A stretch of 64,000 nt of DNA. It comes from CALFVT01 sp039989855 (GTDB taxonomy: Bacteria > Pseudomonadota > Alphaproteobacteria > Caulobacterales > Maricaulaceae). Every line of letters begins with the position of its first letter. Within the stretch, counting starts at the first letter, position 1. Both the position numbers and the translations under genes were made by a program. The notes beneath the pieces are model-generated. The model did not search any database. It saw only the letters and a list, made by a program, of their open reading frames with translations, and had not been told where the DNA came from. Shown here piece by piece: positions 27,229-35,861 of the stretch. The stretch covers positions 62,001 to 126,000 of the forward strand of contig JBDXGZ010000001.1 in assembly GCA_039989855.1 (NCBI GenBank). Direction: 5' to 3'.

Positions 27229-28503
27229 ATGCCCGCTATTGAGCATATTCACGCCCGCGAAATTCTAGACAGCCGCGGAAACCCAACCCTTGAAGTCGAA
27301 GTGACACTAGAAGATGGTGGCTTTGGTCGTGCAGCGGTTCCGTCGGGGGCTTCGACTGGCGCATATGAAGCGGTTGAGCTTCGTGATGGTGATAAGTCGC
27401 GTTACGGCGGGAAGGGTGTTCTTCAAGCTGTCATGAACGTGAACAACGATATTGCTGACGCGCTTTACGGGCTTGATTCTGAAAATCAGCGCGGGATTGA
27501 TGCAATTTTGCTAGAGCTCGACGGAACAGAGAATAAAGGCAAGCTTGGGGCGAACGCTATTTTAGGCGTGTCTTTGGCTGTGGCTAAAGCCAGTGCAGAT
27601 TCTCTTTCTGTGCCGCTCTACCGTTATATTGGCGGCGCGAATGCGCACGTCTTACCTGTGCCGATGATGAACATTATCAATGGCGGGGAACATGCAGACA
27701 ACCCCATCGACGTTCAAGAATTTATGGTCATGCCTGTTGGCGCAGAGACATTCTCTGAGGCCCTTCGTATGGGCGCGGAAATTTTCCATGCACTAAAGGG
27801 TAAGCTTAAAGCCGATGGTCACAATACCAATGTTGGTGATGAAGGCGGCTTTGCACCGGCTCTCGCGTCTTCAACAGCAGCGCTTGATTACATCATGTCT
27901 GCGATTGAAGCAGCGGGTTACACACCCGGCAAAGATATCTTCCTTGCGATGGATGTGGCCTCTACGGAATTTCATAAAGACGGCGTTTATAATCTGAAAG
28001 GTGAGGGCAAGAAGCTTTCATCAGCTGAATTTGTCGATTACCTCGAAAACCTTGTCGATAATTACCCGATCATTTCTATCGAAGACGGAATGGATGAGGA
28101 TGATTGGGACGGTTGGGCGGCGCTCACCCAGCGTATTGGCGATCGGTGTCAGCTTGTCGGGGATGATTTGTTCGTAACCAACCCGAAGCGACTTGCTAAG
28201 GGCATAGAGAACGCCTCTGCCAACTCTATTCTTGTGAAGGTCAATCAGATTGGCTCGCTAACGGAAACACTCGACGCTGTAGACCTCGCGCACCGCGCAG
28301 GCTTCACTGCTGTTATGTCTCACCGCTCAGGCGAGACGGCCGATACAACGATTGCAGACTTAGCTGTCGCGACAAATTGCGGGCAAATCAAGACGGGCTC
28401 ACTCGCGCGGTCTGATCGGTTAGCCAAATATAATCAGCTCCTTCGTATCGAAGAGCAGCTCGGCGCGATGGCGCTTTATGCAGGACGGTCCGTCCTCCCG
28501 TAA
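27229..28503 (+). CDS. eno: Enolase
   Basis: Converts 2-phosphoglycerate to phosphoenolpyruvate. 424 residues, standard length. The opening IEHIHAREILDSRGNPTLEV, the SGASTG loop, the metal-binding and catalytic segments (MNIINGGEHADNP, VGDEGGFAP, SIEDGMDEDDW, LVGDDLFVTNP), the catalytic Lys region VKVNQIGSLTE and SHRSGETADTTIADLAV are all present. It has its own terminator at 28532. Confidence 0.98.
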   Translation: MPAIEHIHAREILDSRGNPTLEVEVTLEDGGFGRAAVPSGASTGAYEAVELRDGDKSRYGGKGVLQAVMNVNNDIADALYGLDSENQRGIDAILLELDGTENKGKLGANAILGVSLAVAKASADSLSVPLYRYIGGANAHVLPVPMMNIINGGEHADNPIDVQEFMVMPVGAETFSEALRMGAEIFHALKGKLKADGHNTNVGDEGGFAPALASSTAALDYIMSAIEAAGYTPGKDIFLAMDVASTEFHKDGVYNLKGEGKKLSSAEFVDYLENLVDNYPIISIEDGMDEDDWDGWAALTQRIGDRCQLVGDDLFVTNPKRLAKGIENASANSILVKVNQIGSLTETLDAVDLAHRAGFTAVMSHRSGETADTTIADLAVATNCGQIKTGSLARSDRLAKYNQLLRIEEQLGAMALYAGRSVLP

Positions 28504-28531
28504 GGTTTAAGCTCAAAATGATAAGAAAAAC

Positions 28532-28563
28532 AGCGTCGTAGTCTCGGTTACGGCGCTTTTTTT
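28532..28563 (+). terminator. Intrinsic terminator after eno
   Basis: AGCGTCGTA (28532-28540) pairs with TACGGCGCT (28549-28557), nine pairs including one G-U, with an 8-base loop, followed by a run of seven T. Confidence 0.9.
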
Positions 28564-28599
28564 AAGGCTTGATTTACCATAAGTGCCCATAAGGTATCT

Positions 28600-28902
28600 A
28601 TGGAGCGTTTACGCATTATATCTCGGTTTTGGCCTGTGGCCTTGTGTGCCGTGTTTTACATCTATTTAGCAGTTCATGCCTTTACGGGTCGTCAGGGCTT
28701 GCTGCGGTGGATTGATTATGAGCGCGAGACGCAGACACTTCAGAGTAAGCTCGACAGTCTTGTGACGGAACGCGAAGCCTTAGAGCGGCGTGAGAGCTAT
28801 ATGGCTGGGCCCACTGTAGATATAGATTGGCTTGATCAAAAAATGCGAGAAAAAATATTTTATTCGCATCCGAAAGACATTACGATTTGGCTTGACGAAT
28901 AG
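28600..28902 (+). CDS. ftsB: Septum formation initiator FtsB/DivIC family protein
   Basis: 100 residues: short cytosolic start, one membrane helix (about 10-29, FWPVALCAVFYIYLAVHAF), then a coiled coil (YERETQTLQSKLDSLVTERE) and a C-terminal segment with the WLDQKMREKIFYSHPKD pattern of alphaproteobacterial FtsB. It should act in the periplasmic FtsQLB divisome complex. Its place between eno and pdhA is conserved in the class. Confidence 0.88.
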   Translation: MERLRIISRFWPVALCAVFYIYLAVHAFTGRQGLLRWIDYERETQTLQSKLDSLVTEREALERRESYMAGPTVDIDWLDQKMREKIFYSHPKDITIWLDE

Positions 28903-28941
28903 GCCATTTCAGCATTTATTACGAGCAAGAAAATCGCAACA

Positions 28942-28953
28942 TATTGCGCATGT
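28942..28953 (+). promoter_or_regulatory. Shared 12-base motif upstream of pdhA
   Basis: TATTGCGCATGT, identical to the copy at 27166 before eno; here 21 bases before the pdhA ATG and just upstream of its CGGAG ribosome site. Confidence 0.35.
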
Positions 28954-28974
28954 GAAATAACGGAGTCAGCTCTT

Positions 28975-29988
28975 ATGGCTAAAGCCACAAAAAAGACGAC
29001 AAAAGCAAAGACGTCCCCCCCGAAAACCAATAAAGATCAGCTCCTCGGTTATTACCGCGATATGCTACTTATTCGCCGTTTCGAAGAAAAAGCGGGTCAG
29101 CTCTACGGCATGGGCCAAATCGCAGGCTTCTGCCATCTCTATATTGGACAAGAAGCAGTTGTTGTTGGGTGCCGTGCGGCGATGAAAGACGGCGACCAAA
29201 TGATCACGGGTTACCGCGATCACGGGCACATGCTCGCATGTGGTATGGAAAGTCGCGGCGTTATGGCTGAACTAACAGGCCGTATCGGTGGGTATAGTCG
29301 CGGTAAGGGCGGCTCCATGCATATGTTCTCGACAGAGAAGCATTTTTACGGCGGTCACGGCATTGTCGGCGCGCAGGTTCCGCTCGGCGCAGGACTTGGT
29401 TTCGCAAATAAATATCTTGATAATGGCTCTGTTAGTCTTGCGTTCTTTGGTGACGGCGCGGCCAACCAAGGGCAAGTCTACGAGACCTTTAACATGGCGA
29501 ACCTTTGGGACTTGCCTGTCGTCTTCGTCATTGAAAACAACCAATACGCTATGGGAACATCCGTTGAGCGCGCCTCGGCAGAGACAGAGCTTTATAAGCG
29601 CGGCCAGAGCTTTGGTATCGAAGGTCACCAAATTGACGGCATGAACATTCTTGAAGTTCGCGACGCGGCAAAAATGGCGATTGACCACGCCCGTGCGGGT
29701 AAGGGCCCGATGGTCTTGGAAATGAAAACCTACCGCTACCGAGGTCACTCTATGTCTGACCCTGCGAAATATAGAACCCGTGACGAAGTCAATGAGGTAC
29801 GCGGTGAACGCGACCCTATTGATGCCGTCAAAGACACACTCATTAAGAAAAAATGGGTTGATCTGGACGGGCTGAAAGCCATGGATAAAGAGATTAAAGC
29901 CATTGTCGCGGACGCGGCAGACTTTGCCCAAACCTCACCTGAACCTGAAGCTTTCGAGCTTTACACAGACGTATTGTTGGAGGGTTAA
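28975..29988 (+). CDS. pdhA: Pyruvate dehydrogenase E1 component, alpha subunit
   Basis: 337 residues, the ThDP-binding half of the heterotetrameric E1. The motif GDGAANQGQVYE with ENNQYAMGTS about 30 residues later binds ThDP-Mg, and the conserved phosphorylation-loop region YRYRGHSMSDPAKYR is present. The Lys/Thr-rich N-terminus (about 20 residues) is typical of alphaproteobacterial PdhA. CGGAG lies 9 bases upstream. pdhB starts 4 bases after the stop. Confidence 0.97.
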   Translation: MAKATKKTTKAKTSPPKTNKDQLLGYYRDMLLIRRFEEKAGQLYGMGQIAGFCHLYIGQEAVVVGCRAAMKDGDQMITGYRDHGHMLACGMESRGVMAELTGRIGGYSRGKGGSMHMFSTEKHFYGGHGIVGAQVPLGAGLGFANKYLDNGSVSLAFFGDGAANQGQVYETFNMANLWDLPVVFVIENNQYAMGTSVERASAETELYKRGQSFGIEGHQIDGMNILEVRDAAKMAIDHARAGKGPMVLEMKTYRYRGHSMSDPAKYRTRDEVNEVRGERDPIDAVKDTLIKKKWVDLDGLKAMDKEIKAIVADAADFAQTSPEPEAFELYTDVLLEG

Positions 29989-29992
29989 GACC

Positions 29993-31381
29993 ATGGCTAT
30001 AGATATTCAAATGCCTGCTCTATCTCCGACAATGGAGGAGGGCACACTGTCAAAATGGCTCGTTAAAGAAGGCGATACCATCAGTTCAGGCGATATTCTG
30101 GCGGAGATTGAAACAGACAAAGCGACAATGGAAGTCGAATCTATCGACGAAGGTATTGTCGGTAAAATTCTTATCGCAGACGGGACTGACAATGTAAAAG
30201 TCGGTACTGTAATCATGCAACTGTTAGAAGACGGCGAAGACGCCAGTGCTTTGGGCGCGCCTGCCCCTACTGCATCTGTGTCTCCTGCACCTGTTGCAGC
30301 GCCAACGCCTGCACCCGTAGCGGCCCCTGCGGCTGCGCCAGCGCCTGTTGCGGCGGCTGTGGCGAGCGAGCCTGAATACGGTGCGAATGTGAAGCTTATT
30401 CCGACAACGGTTCGTGACGCGCTCCGCGATGCTATGGCCGAAGAAATGCGCCGTGATGATAAAGTCTTCGTCATGGGCGAAGAGGTCGCGCAATATCAGG
30501 GCGCTTATAAAGTTACCCGCGAACTCCTTCAAGAATTTGGTGATCGCCGCGTGGTCGATACACCGATTACAGAATATGGTTTTGCCGGTATCGGTGTCGG
30601 TGCTGCCATGGGCGGCCTTAAGCCGATTGTCGAGTTCATGACCTTTAACTTTGCCATGCAAGCCGTTGATCACATTATCAATTCTGCCGCGAAGACCCTT
30701 TATATGTCAGGCGGTCAAATGCGCTGTCCTATCGTTTTCCGTGGCCCGAACGGCGCCGCGTCCCGCGTGGGCGCGCAGCATAGTCATGACTATTCAAGTT
30801 GGTACGCCAACGTCCCAGGCCTGAAAGTCGTTGCACCTTATGACGCGGCGGACGCGAAAGGCCTGTTGAAAGCGGCTATTCGTGACCCGAACCCTGTTGT
30901 CTTCCTCGAGCATGAGCTTCTTTACGGTGAAACATTTGACGTGCCTGATATGGATGATTTTGTCATTCCAATCGGCAAAGCCAAAGTGCGCCGCGTGGGA
31001 ACAGATGTAACGATTGTCGCCCATAGCCGTATGGTTGGATATTCCCTCGAAGCGGCGGAAATTCTCGCCGCAGAAGGTATTTCTGCCGAGGTGGTTGATC
31101 TTCGTACCATTCGCCCACTCGATAGTGATACGGTGATTGAAAGTGTGAAGAAAACCAACCGTTTGGTCTGCGCCGAAGAAGGCTGGGGCCAAAGCGGTAT
31201 CGGGGCGGAAATCGCCTCCCGCGTTGTCGCGCAAGCCTTTGATTATCTCGACGCCCCACCAGAACGGGTTTTCCAAGTCGACGTTCCACTTGCTTACGCC
31301 GCAAACCTCGAAGCGCTCTCCCTACCGGGTGTGGCCAATGTCGTCGCAGCGGCAAAAAAAGTTTGCTATAAGGACGGCTAG
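29993..31381 (+). CDS. pdhB: Pyruvate dehydrogenase E1 component, beta subunit with N-terminal lipoyl domain
   Basis: 462 residues: a lipoyl domain (1-80, lipoylated Lys43 in ETDKATME), a flexible Ala/Pro linker (about 85-122), then the transketolase-like E1-beta (MGEEVAQYQGAYKVT, VDTPITEYGFAGIGVGAAM, GPNGAASRVGAQHSHD). The lipoyl fusion to E1-beta is a known alphaproteobacterial arrangement. I start at ATG 29993, which begins the lipoyl domain; the open frame upstream overlaps pdhA out of frame. Confidence 0.97.
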   Translation: MAIDIQMPALSPTMEEGTLSKWLVKEGDTISSGDILAEIETDKATMEVESIDEGIVGKILIADGTDNVKVGTVIMQLLEDGEDASALGAPAPTASVSPAPVAAPTPAPVAAPAAAPAPVAAAVASEPEYGANVKLIPTTVRDALRDAMAEEMRRDDKVFVMGEEVAQYQGAYKVTRELLQEFGDRRVVDTPITEYGFAGIGVGAAMGGLKPIVEFMTFNFAMQAVDHIINSAAKTLYMSGGQMRCPIVFRGPNGAASRVGAQHSHDYSSWYANVPGLKVVAPYDAADAKGLLKAAIRDPNPVVFLEHELLYGETFDVPDMDDFVIPIGKAKVRRVGTDVTIVAHSRMVGYSLEAAEILAAEGISAEVVDLRTIRPLDSDTVIESVKKTNRLVCAEEGWGQSGIGAEIASRVVAQAFDYLDAPPERVFQVDVPLAYAANLEALSLPGVANVVAAAKKVCYKDG

Positions 31382-31390
31382 GAGAGACTT

Positions 31391-32713
31391 ATGCCTATTG
31401 AAATCCTCATGCCCGCGCTTTCTCCGACCATGGAAGAAGGCACTTTATCTGAATGGCTCGTCAAAGAAGGTGATCAGGTTAATTCTGGTGACATCATGGC
31501 CGAGATTGAAACCGACAAAGCGACGATGGAAATCGAAGCTGTGGACGAGGGCGTTATCGCCAAAATCCTCATTGAAGGCGGGTCTGAAGGCGTGAAAGTC
31601 AATACGCCAATCGCGATCTTGCTCGAAGACGGCGAAGATGCATCTGTTCTTGATGGTTATGTGGCGGGCGGCGCGAAAGCGGCTCCTGCACCCGCTGCGG
31701 CTCCTGCTCCTGCTCCCGTAGCTGCACCAACGCCCGCAGCAGCACCTGCGCCGCAAGCTGCGGCTCCTGCCGCATCTGGCGAGCGCATCAAAGCGTCACC
31801 GCTTGCGAAACGCCTCGCGAAAGACGCAGGGATAGATATTGCTGCGCTTAAAGGTTCTGGCCCGAACGGACGGATTATCAAAGTCGATGTTGATGCGGCT
31901 CAAGCTAATCCGCAAGCGGCGGCTCCTGCTGCCCCAACGGCGCAAGCGGCTGCCCCGACAACCACCGAAGTCGGTATGCCTCTTGGCGGCGGTGCGGATT
32001 ATTTCACGCGTCTCGGCATTACGGCAGGGACTTACGATCTGGAACCGCTTGACGGGATGCGCCGTGTCATTGCGAAACGCTTGTCAGAATCGAACAATAA
32101 TGTCCCAGATTTCCCGCTCACAATTGATTGCGATCTGGATGCGCTGTTGAAAATGCGCAAAGAATTGAACGCGAAAGCGCCTGAGGGTATTAAAATTTCC
32201 GTCAATGATATGCTCATCCGCGCCTCGGCTTTGGCCCTTAAGCAAGTGCCTGCGGCCAATGCAAGTTTCAGTCCTGACGGGATTGCCCGTCATCACCATG
32301 CGGACGTGGCTGTAGCTGTAGCGATTGAGGGCGGTTTGATTACCCCGATTGTGCGTCATGCGGAAAATAAAGGCCTATCTATAATCTCGGCAGAGATGAA
32401 AGATTTGGCGTCGCGTGCGCGTGACAGAAAGCTAAAACCTCAAGAATATCAAGGTGGTACGTTCAGTATCTCAAACCTTGGGATGATGGGCATTCGTGAA
32501 TTTGGTTCAATTATCAATGAACCGCACGGCATGATCTTATCTGTCGGTGCTGGGGCGCAACGCCCTGTTGTTAAAGACGGCGCTTTGGCGATTGCCACGG
32601 TTATGACTGTGACATTGACCTGCGATCACCGCGTGGTTGACGGCGCTTTAGGGGCCGAGTGGCTGCAAGTGTTTAAGCGCTACATCGAAGAACCGATTAC
32701 GATGATGCTTTAA
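31391..32713 (+). CDS. pdhC: Pyruvate dehydrogenase E2, dihydrolipoamide acetyltransferase
   Basis: 440 residues: lipoyl domain (Lys43 in ETDKATMEIEA), Ala/Pro linker, peripheral subunit-binding domain (ASPLAKRLAKDAGIDIAALK near 136-155), second Ala/Pro linker, and the CAT-fold catalytic domain ending with the active-site TCDHRVVDGALGAEW. One lipoyl domain here plus the one on PdhB gives two per E1/E2 set. The two lipoyl domains are close paralogues. Confidence 0.97.
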   Translation: MPIEILMPALSPTMEEGTLSEWLVKEGDQVNSGDIMAEIETDKATMEIEAVDEGVIAKILIEGGSEGVKVNTPIAILLEDGEDASVLDGYVAGGAKAAPAPAAAPAPAPVAAPTPAAAPAPQAAAPAASGERIKASPLAKRLAKDAGIDIAALKGSGPNGRIIKVDVDAAQANPQAAAPAAPTAQAAAPTTTEVGMPLGGGADYFTRLGITAGTYDLEPLDGMRRVIAKRLSESNNNVPDFPLTIDCDLDALLKMRKELNAKAPEGIKISVNDMLIRASALALKQVPAANASFSPDGIARHHHADVAVAVAIEGGLITPIVRHAENKGLSIISAEMKDLASRARDRKLKPQEYQGGTFSISNLGMMGIREFGSIINEPHGMILSVGAGAQRPVVKDGALAIATVMTVTLTCDHRVVDGALGAEWLQVFKRYIEEPITMML

Positions 32714-32760
32714 AGCAAATTCTATTTAACGGGATTTGTGCGTTGAACCCTATTAAATTG

Positions 32761-32797
32761 GCCTAATTCTTGCTACAGTTTAGCAAGATATATAGGC
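32761..32797 (+). repeat. Nested hairpin in the leader of the gene at 32803
   Basis: CTTGCTA (32769-32775) pairs with TAGCAAG (32781-32787) around a 5-base loop, and the flanking GCCTA (32761-32765) can pair with TAGGC (32793-32797). There is no T-run directly after. It lies between pdhC and the next ATG and could be an mRNA processing or translation-control structure. Confidence 0.4.
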
Positions 32798-32802
32798 TAA
32801 TT

Positions 32803-33429
32803 ATGTTTTTAAAATCGGCTATTGCTACCATTATTATTATGGGCCTGACAGGCGGGTTTATCTATTGGGGAACGGATGTTCCTCTTGATAAAGTTGTTTT
32901 GGCTCCAAAATCTGTCGTTAATGATGGCGGTAAGGTTGAAGATGATACGTCCCCTAAAGTGCAAGCTAAAAAAACTTGGACGGATCTTAGGTCGGGACTT
33001 TCATCGACAACACCTAAAGATGATGTGGCAGAGCCTAAAGCCGTTGTAGTGCAAGTTGATCGGGAAGTGACGACTCCCGATAAGAAACATGACATCCGTG
33101 TGGCACGTATTCTTAAAACAAGTAAATTAGAAGCGGATAAAATTTCTCAATTTGATTTAAAAGATCAAGCCTATTTACGCCTTGTTGATTATGCTGTGGC
33201 GAATGAAAAATATGGTGAGGCTAAGTCCTTACTTGTTTCTTTATCATCACCACAATTAAGAGATACGGCGCGTTCTAGAATTGCTATAGGCATGGCTCTG
33301 AGTGGACGTGATAGGGCGGCATTTGCCCTTCTTAAAGAGGTCGAAGTCGACGCGCTGAAAGATGTTCTGCGCCTGCAAGTTATCGAAGCCGCAACAGATT
33401 TATCGGTTGGTGTAAACCCTTCACAATAA
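32803..33429 (+). CDS. Hypothetical membrane-anchored protein between pdhC and lpd
   Basis: 208 residues, unrecognised. It has one N-terminal membrane helix (MFLKSAIATIIIMGLTGGFI), a Thr/Lys/Asp-rich linker of about 80 residues, and a helical C-terminal region (YLRLVDYAVANEKYGEAKSL, RSRIAIGMALSGRDRAAFAL) that resembles TPR-like helix pairs. Orientation puts the bulk in the periplasm. I choose ATG 32803; the TTG at 32770 falls in the hairpin. It sits inside the PDH gene run, but a functional link is not shown. Confidence 0.65.
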   Translation: MFLKSAIATIIIMGLTGGFIYWGTDVPLDKVVLAPKSVVNDGGKVEDDTSPKVQAKKTWTDLRSGLSSTTPKDDVAEPKAVVVQVDREVTTPDKKHDIRVARILKTSKLEADKISQFDLKDQAYLRLVDYAVANEKYGEAKSLLVSLSSPQLRDTARSRIAIGMALSGRDRAAFALLKEVEVDALKDVLRLQVIEAATDLSVGVNPSQ

Positions 33430-33526
33430 TAGTATTACCACCGCACTTTACACTTACAAATTTTTTGGATTTGAGCTAGTCTGCTGTCTATTGTTATAGA
33501 TGTTAAAATAAAGACGAGGCCTTCTC

Positions 33527-34915
33527 ATGTCATCTTATGATCTTATCGTTGTTGGTTCTGGCCCTGGTGGATATGTTACAGCTATTCGCGGTTCTCAACT
33601 GGGCTTGAAAACGGCGATTGTCGAAAAGGCCGACTTAGGCGGCGTCTGCTTGAATTGGGGGTGTATCCCCACGAAAGCACTTCTTCGCTCTGCTGAAGTC
33701 TACCATAATATGCAAAATGCATCGGACTATGGTCTGTCGGCTGAGCCGTCCTTTGATCTCCAGAAAATCGTTAAGCGCTCCCGAAATATCGCCGGGCAGC
33801 TTTCAGGTGGAATTAAGCATTTGATGAGGAAAAACAAAGTTGATGTCATCTCTGGTTTTGCCACATTAAAGGCGGGCGGAGATGCTCCAATTGTTACTGT
33901 TGAAGGTAAAGATTATACGGCGAAGAATGTCATTCTGGCGAGCGGCGCACGGGCGCGGACGATCCCGCAAGCGGGCCTTGCGCCTGACGGAAAATATATC
34001 TGGACGGCCCGTGAAGCTATGGTGCCTGACAGCTTGCCAAAGCGTCTTTTGGTGATTGGTTCTGGAGCAATCGGGATGGAGTTTGCAAGCTTTTACAATG
34101 CGTTCGGCTCTGATGTGACGATTGTAGAAATGATTGATCGTATTTTGCCTGTTGAAGATGAAGAAATTTCAGCTATGGCACGTAAGTCTTTCGAAAAACG
34201 CGGCGTAAGCATCAAAACAAGTACGCAAGTTAAATCTGTCACGCCAGATGCGTCGTCAATTTCCGCTGTTTTAGGTGATGCTAACGGTGATGCTACTCAT
34301 GAATTTGACCGTATCATTCTCGCCATTGGTATTGTCGGTAATGTCGAAGATATGGGCCTAGAAGCCCTCGGCGTGAAAATTGACCGCACGCATATCGAGA
34401 CGGATGAATATTCCTTCACAGGCGTTAAGGGGCTTTACGCCATTGGTGATGTCACTGGCCCGCCGTGGCTAGCCCATAAAGCCTCACATGAAGGTATTAT
34501 CTGCGTTGAAAAGATCGCAGGCGGTTCACCGCATCCACTGAATACAGACGCTATCCCGGGCTGTACCTATTGCCACCCGCAGATTGCGAGTGTCGGCAAA
34601 ACCGAAGCGCAAGCCAAGGCTGCAGGCCATGAGGTCAAGGTTGGACGATTCCCTTATATTGGAAACGGTAAAGCGATTGCTCTCGGGGAGCCTGAGGGCA
34701 TGATCAAAACTGTCTTTGACGCCAAAACGGGCGAACTTCTTGGGGCGCATATGATTGGCGCGGAAGTCACTGAGCTTATCCAAGGCTACACAATCGCGCA
34801 GAATTTAGAGACGACAGAACATGAGTTGATGGAAACGGTCTTCCCGCATCCAACACTCTCAGAGATGATGCACGAAGCCGTTCTCGATGCTTATGATAAG
34901 ACGATCCATTTTTAA
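33527..34915 (+). CDS. lpdA: Dihydrolipoyl dehydrogenase (PDH E3)
   Basis: 462 residues. FAD motif VVGSGPGGYVTAI, redox disulfide GGVCLNWGCIPTKA (Cys41-Cys46), NAD motif VIGSGAIGMEFASF, and the C-terminal FPHPTLSE with the catalytic histidine that acts from the partner subunit. It reoxidises lipoamide on PdhB/PdhC and possibly other 2-oxoacid dehydrogenases. It converges with the DUF547 gene (6-base gap). Confidence 0.97.
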   Translation: MSSYDLIVVGSGPGGYVTAIRGSQLGLKTAIVEKADLGGVCLNWGCIPTKALLRSAEVYHNMQNASDYGLSAEPSFDLQKIVKRSRNIAGQLSGGIKHLMRKNKVDVISGFATLKAGGDAPIVTVEGKDYTAKNVILASGARARTIPQAGLAPDGKYIWTAREAMVPDSLPKRLLVIGSGAIGMEFASFYNAFGSDVTIVEMIDRILPVEDEEISAMARKSFEKRGVSIKTSTQVKSVTPDASSISAVLGDANGDATHEFDRIILAIGIVGNVEDMGLEALGVKIDRTHIETDEYSFTGVKGLYAIGDVTGPPWLAHKASHEGIICVEKIAGGSPHPLNTDAIPGCTYCHPQIASVGKTEAQAKAAGHEVKVGRFPYIGNGKAIALGEPEGMIKTVFDAKTGELLGAHMIGAEVTELIQGYTIAQNLETTEHELMETVFPHPTLSEMMHEAVLDAYDKTIHF

Positions 34916-34921
34916 GCGGAT

Positions 34922-35752
34922 TTAATTCTCGTTCAAATTCCAATTATACTCAAATTTTGAGATTTTGGTTTTGCCTTCTAACTGCGTTGCAAGGTCACCT
35001 TTGGCATATTGACGAAAGTGATTTAGCATGCCTGTTTGATTATTGCCGAAGTCAACTTTGTACCAATCGAAGATTTTTGATGCGATGACTTTGCCGTTCT
35101 CAACGCGTACGCCGCGTGGGTGATTAACATAGGCAACCGCAGCAGCCTGTAGATCTGCTTCGAGGGTTTCGGCGCGCCAAACGCTGGCCTTGAGGTTCGG
35201 GCATCCATAGGAGGCGCAATTGACGGCATAATGAATGCGAGGTTCGTCATATTCAGCGCGCAACGTACCATGTTCCACATCGTTCAAACTCATTTCGCCC
35301 TTACCCTTTACGTTTAAGAGCTTCTTATCCCACGGCCCTCTGTTGAGCGTGCCGAGTGAGCGTATAGATTTAAGTGGATAATTATCGAGAATAACGTCAA
35401 TTGTCTTAGCGTTATAAACGTTGAACCAAAAGGCTTTGATCTGGTCATCATTCATACCCGCTGTGCCTTGAGATTCGAGGGCCGCAATATAGGTTTTAAG
35501 GGCGGCGTGGTCTGCGTCCGTGACTTTGCCGTAAGCCATGAAATTTATACCGTCTTCATCTGATACATATTTACTGAGGAAATCTGCATAAAGAGCCACA
35601 GGGTCTGATTGCGTTGTGCTGACAGCGGTGATGGCCGAAGTCTGAGAGGCATCTGTAACCGTGGCGGTTGTGGCGTCTTCTGTGCTGGATCCGGAGCAAG
35701 CTGTGATTAAAATGAACGCAGCGGCAGTCGTCAGGGCAGTAAGTTTGGTCAT
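34922..35752 (-). CDS. DUF547 domain-containing lipoprotein
   Basis: 276 residues. Lipoprotein signal MTKLTALTTAAAFILITAC (Cys19), a Thr/Ser-rich spacer, then DUF547 with AFWFNVYNAKTIDVIL, YAVNCASYGCPNL and KIFDWYKVDFG, features shared with a family distantly related to cysteine-protease-like folds but of unknown activity. ATG 35752 directly begins the signal peptide. It is probably attached to the outer or inner membrane facing the periplasm. Confidence 0.82.
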   Translation of the reverse strand: MTKLTALTTAAAFILITACSGSSTEDATTATVTDASQTSAITAVSTTQSDPVALYADFLSKYVSDEDGINFMAYGKVTDADHAALKTYIAALESQGTAGMNDDQIKAFWFNVYNAKTIDVILDNYPLKSIRSLGTLNRGPWDKKLLNVKGKGEMSLNDVEHGTLRAEYDEPRIHYAVNCASYGCPNLKASVWRAETLEADLQAAAVAYVNHPRGVRVENGKVIASKIFDWYKVDFGNNQTGMLNHFRQYAKGDLATQLEGKTKISKFEYNWNLNEN

Positions 35753-35861
35753 GATGTATCCGTCAATTATGTATGTCCCTAGAAGACATGGCAAATTTAC
35801 GACTTACATGAAAGTATCATTTTCGTGATGAAAATAGGATAGCACGAGAATAGAACTCGGA

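Noticed and set aside
29272..29931. 219-residue open frame antisense to pdhA
   Set aside because: Lies wholly inside pdhA on the other strand; open only because of the codon bias of a well-conserved gene.
30247..30362. Ala/Pro-rich repeats in pdhB and pdhC as a tandem-repeat element
   Set aside because: Explained as the flexible interdomain linkers of lipoyl proteins.
30224..31355. Several long antisense frames within pdhB
   Set aside because: Shadows of pdhB; Arg/Gly- and Ala-rich composition comes from the Ala/Pro linker and codon bias.
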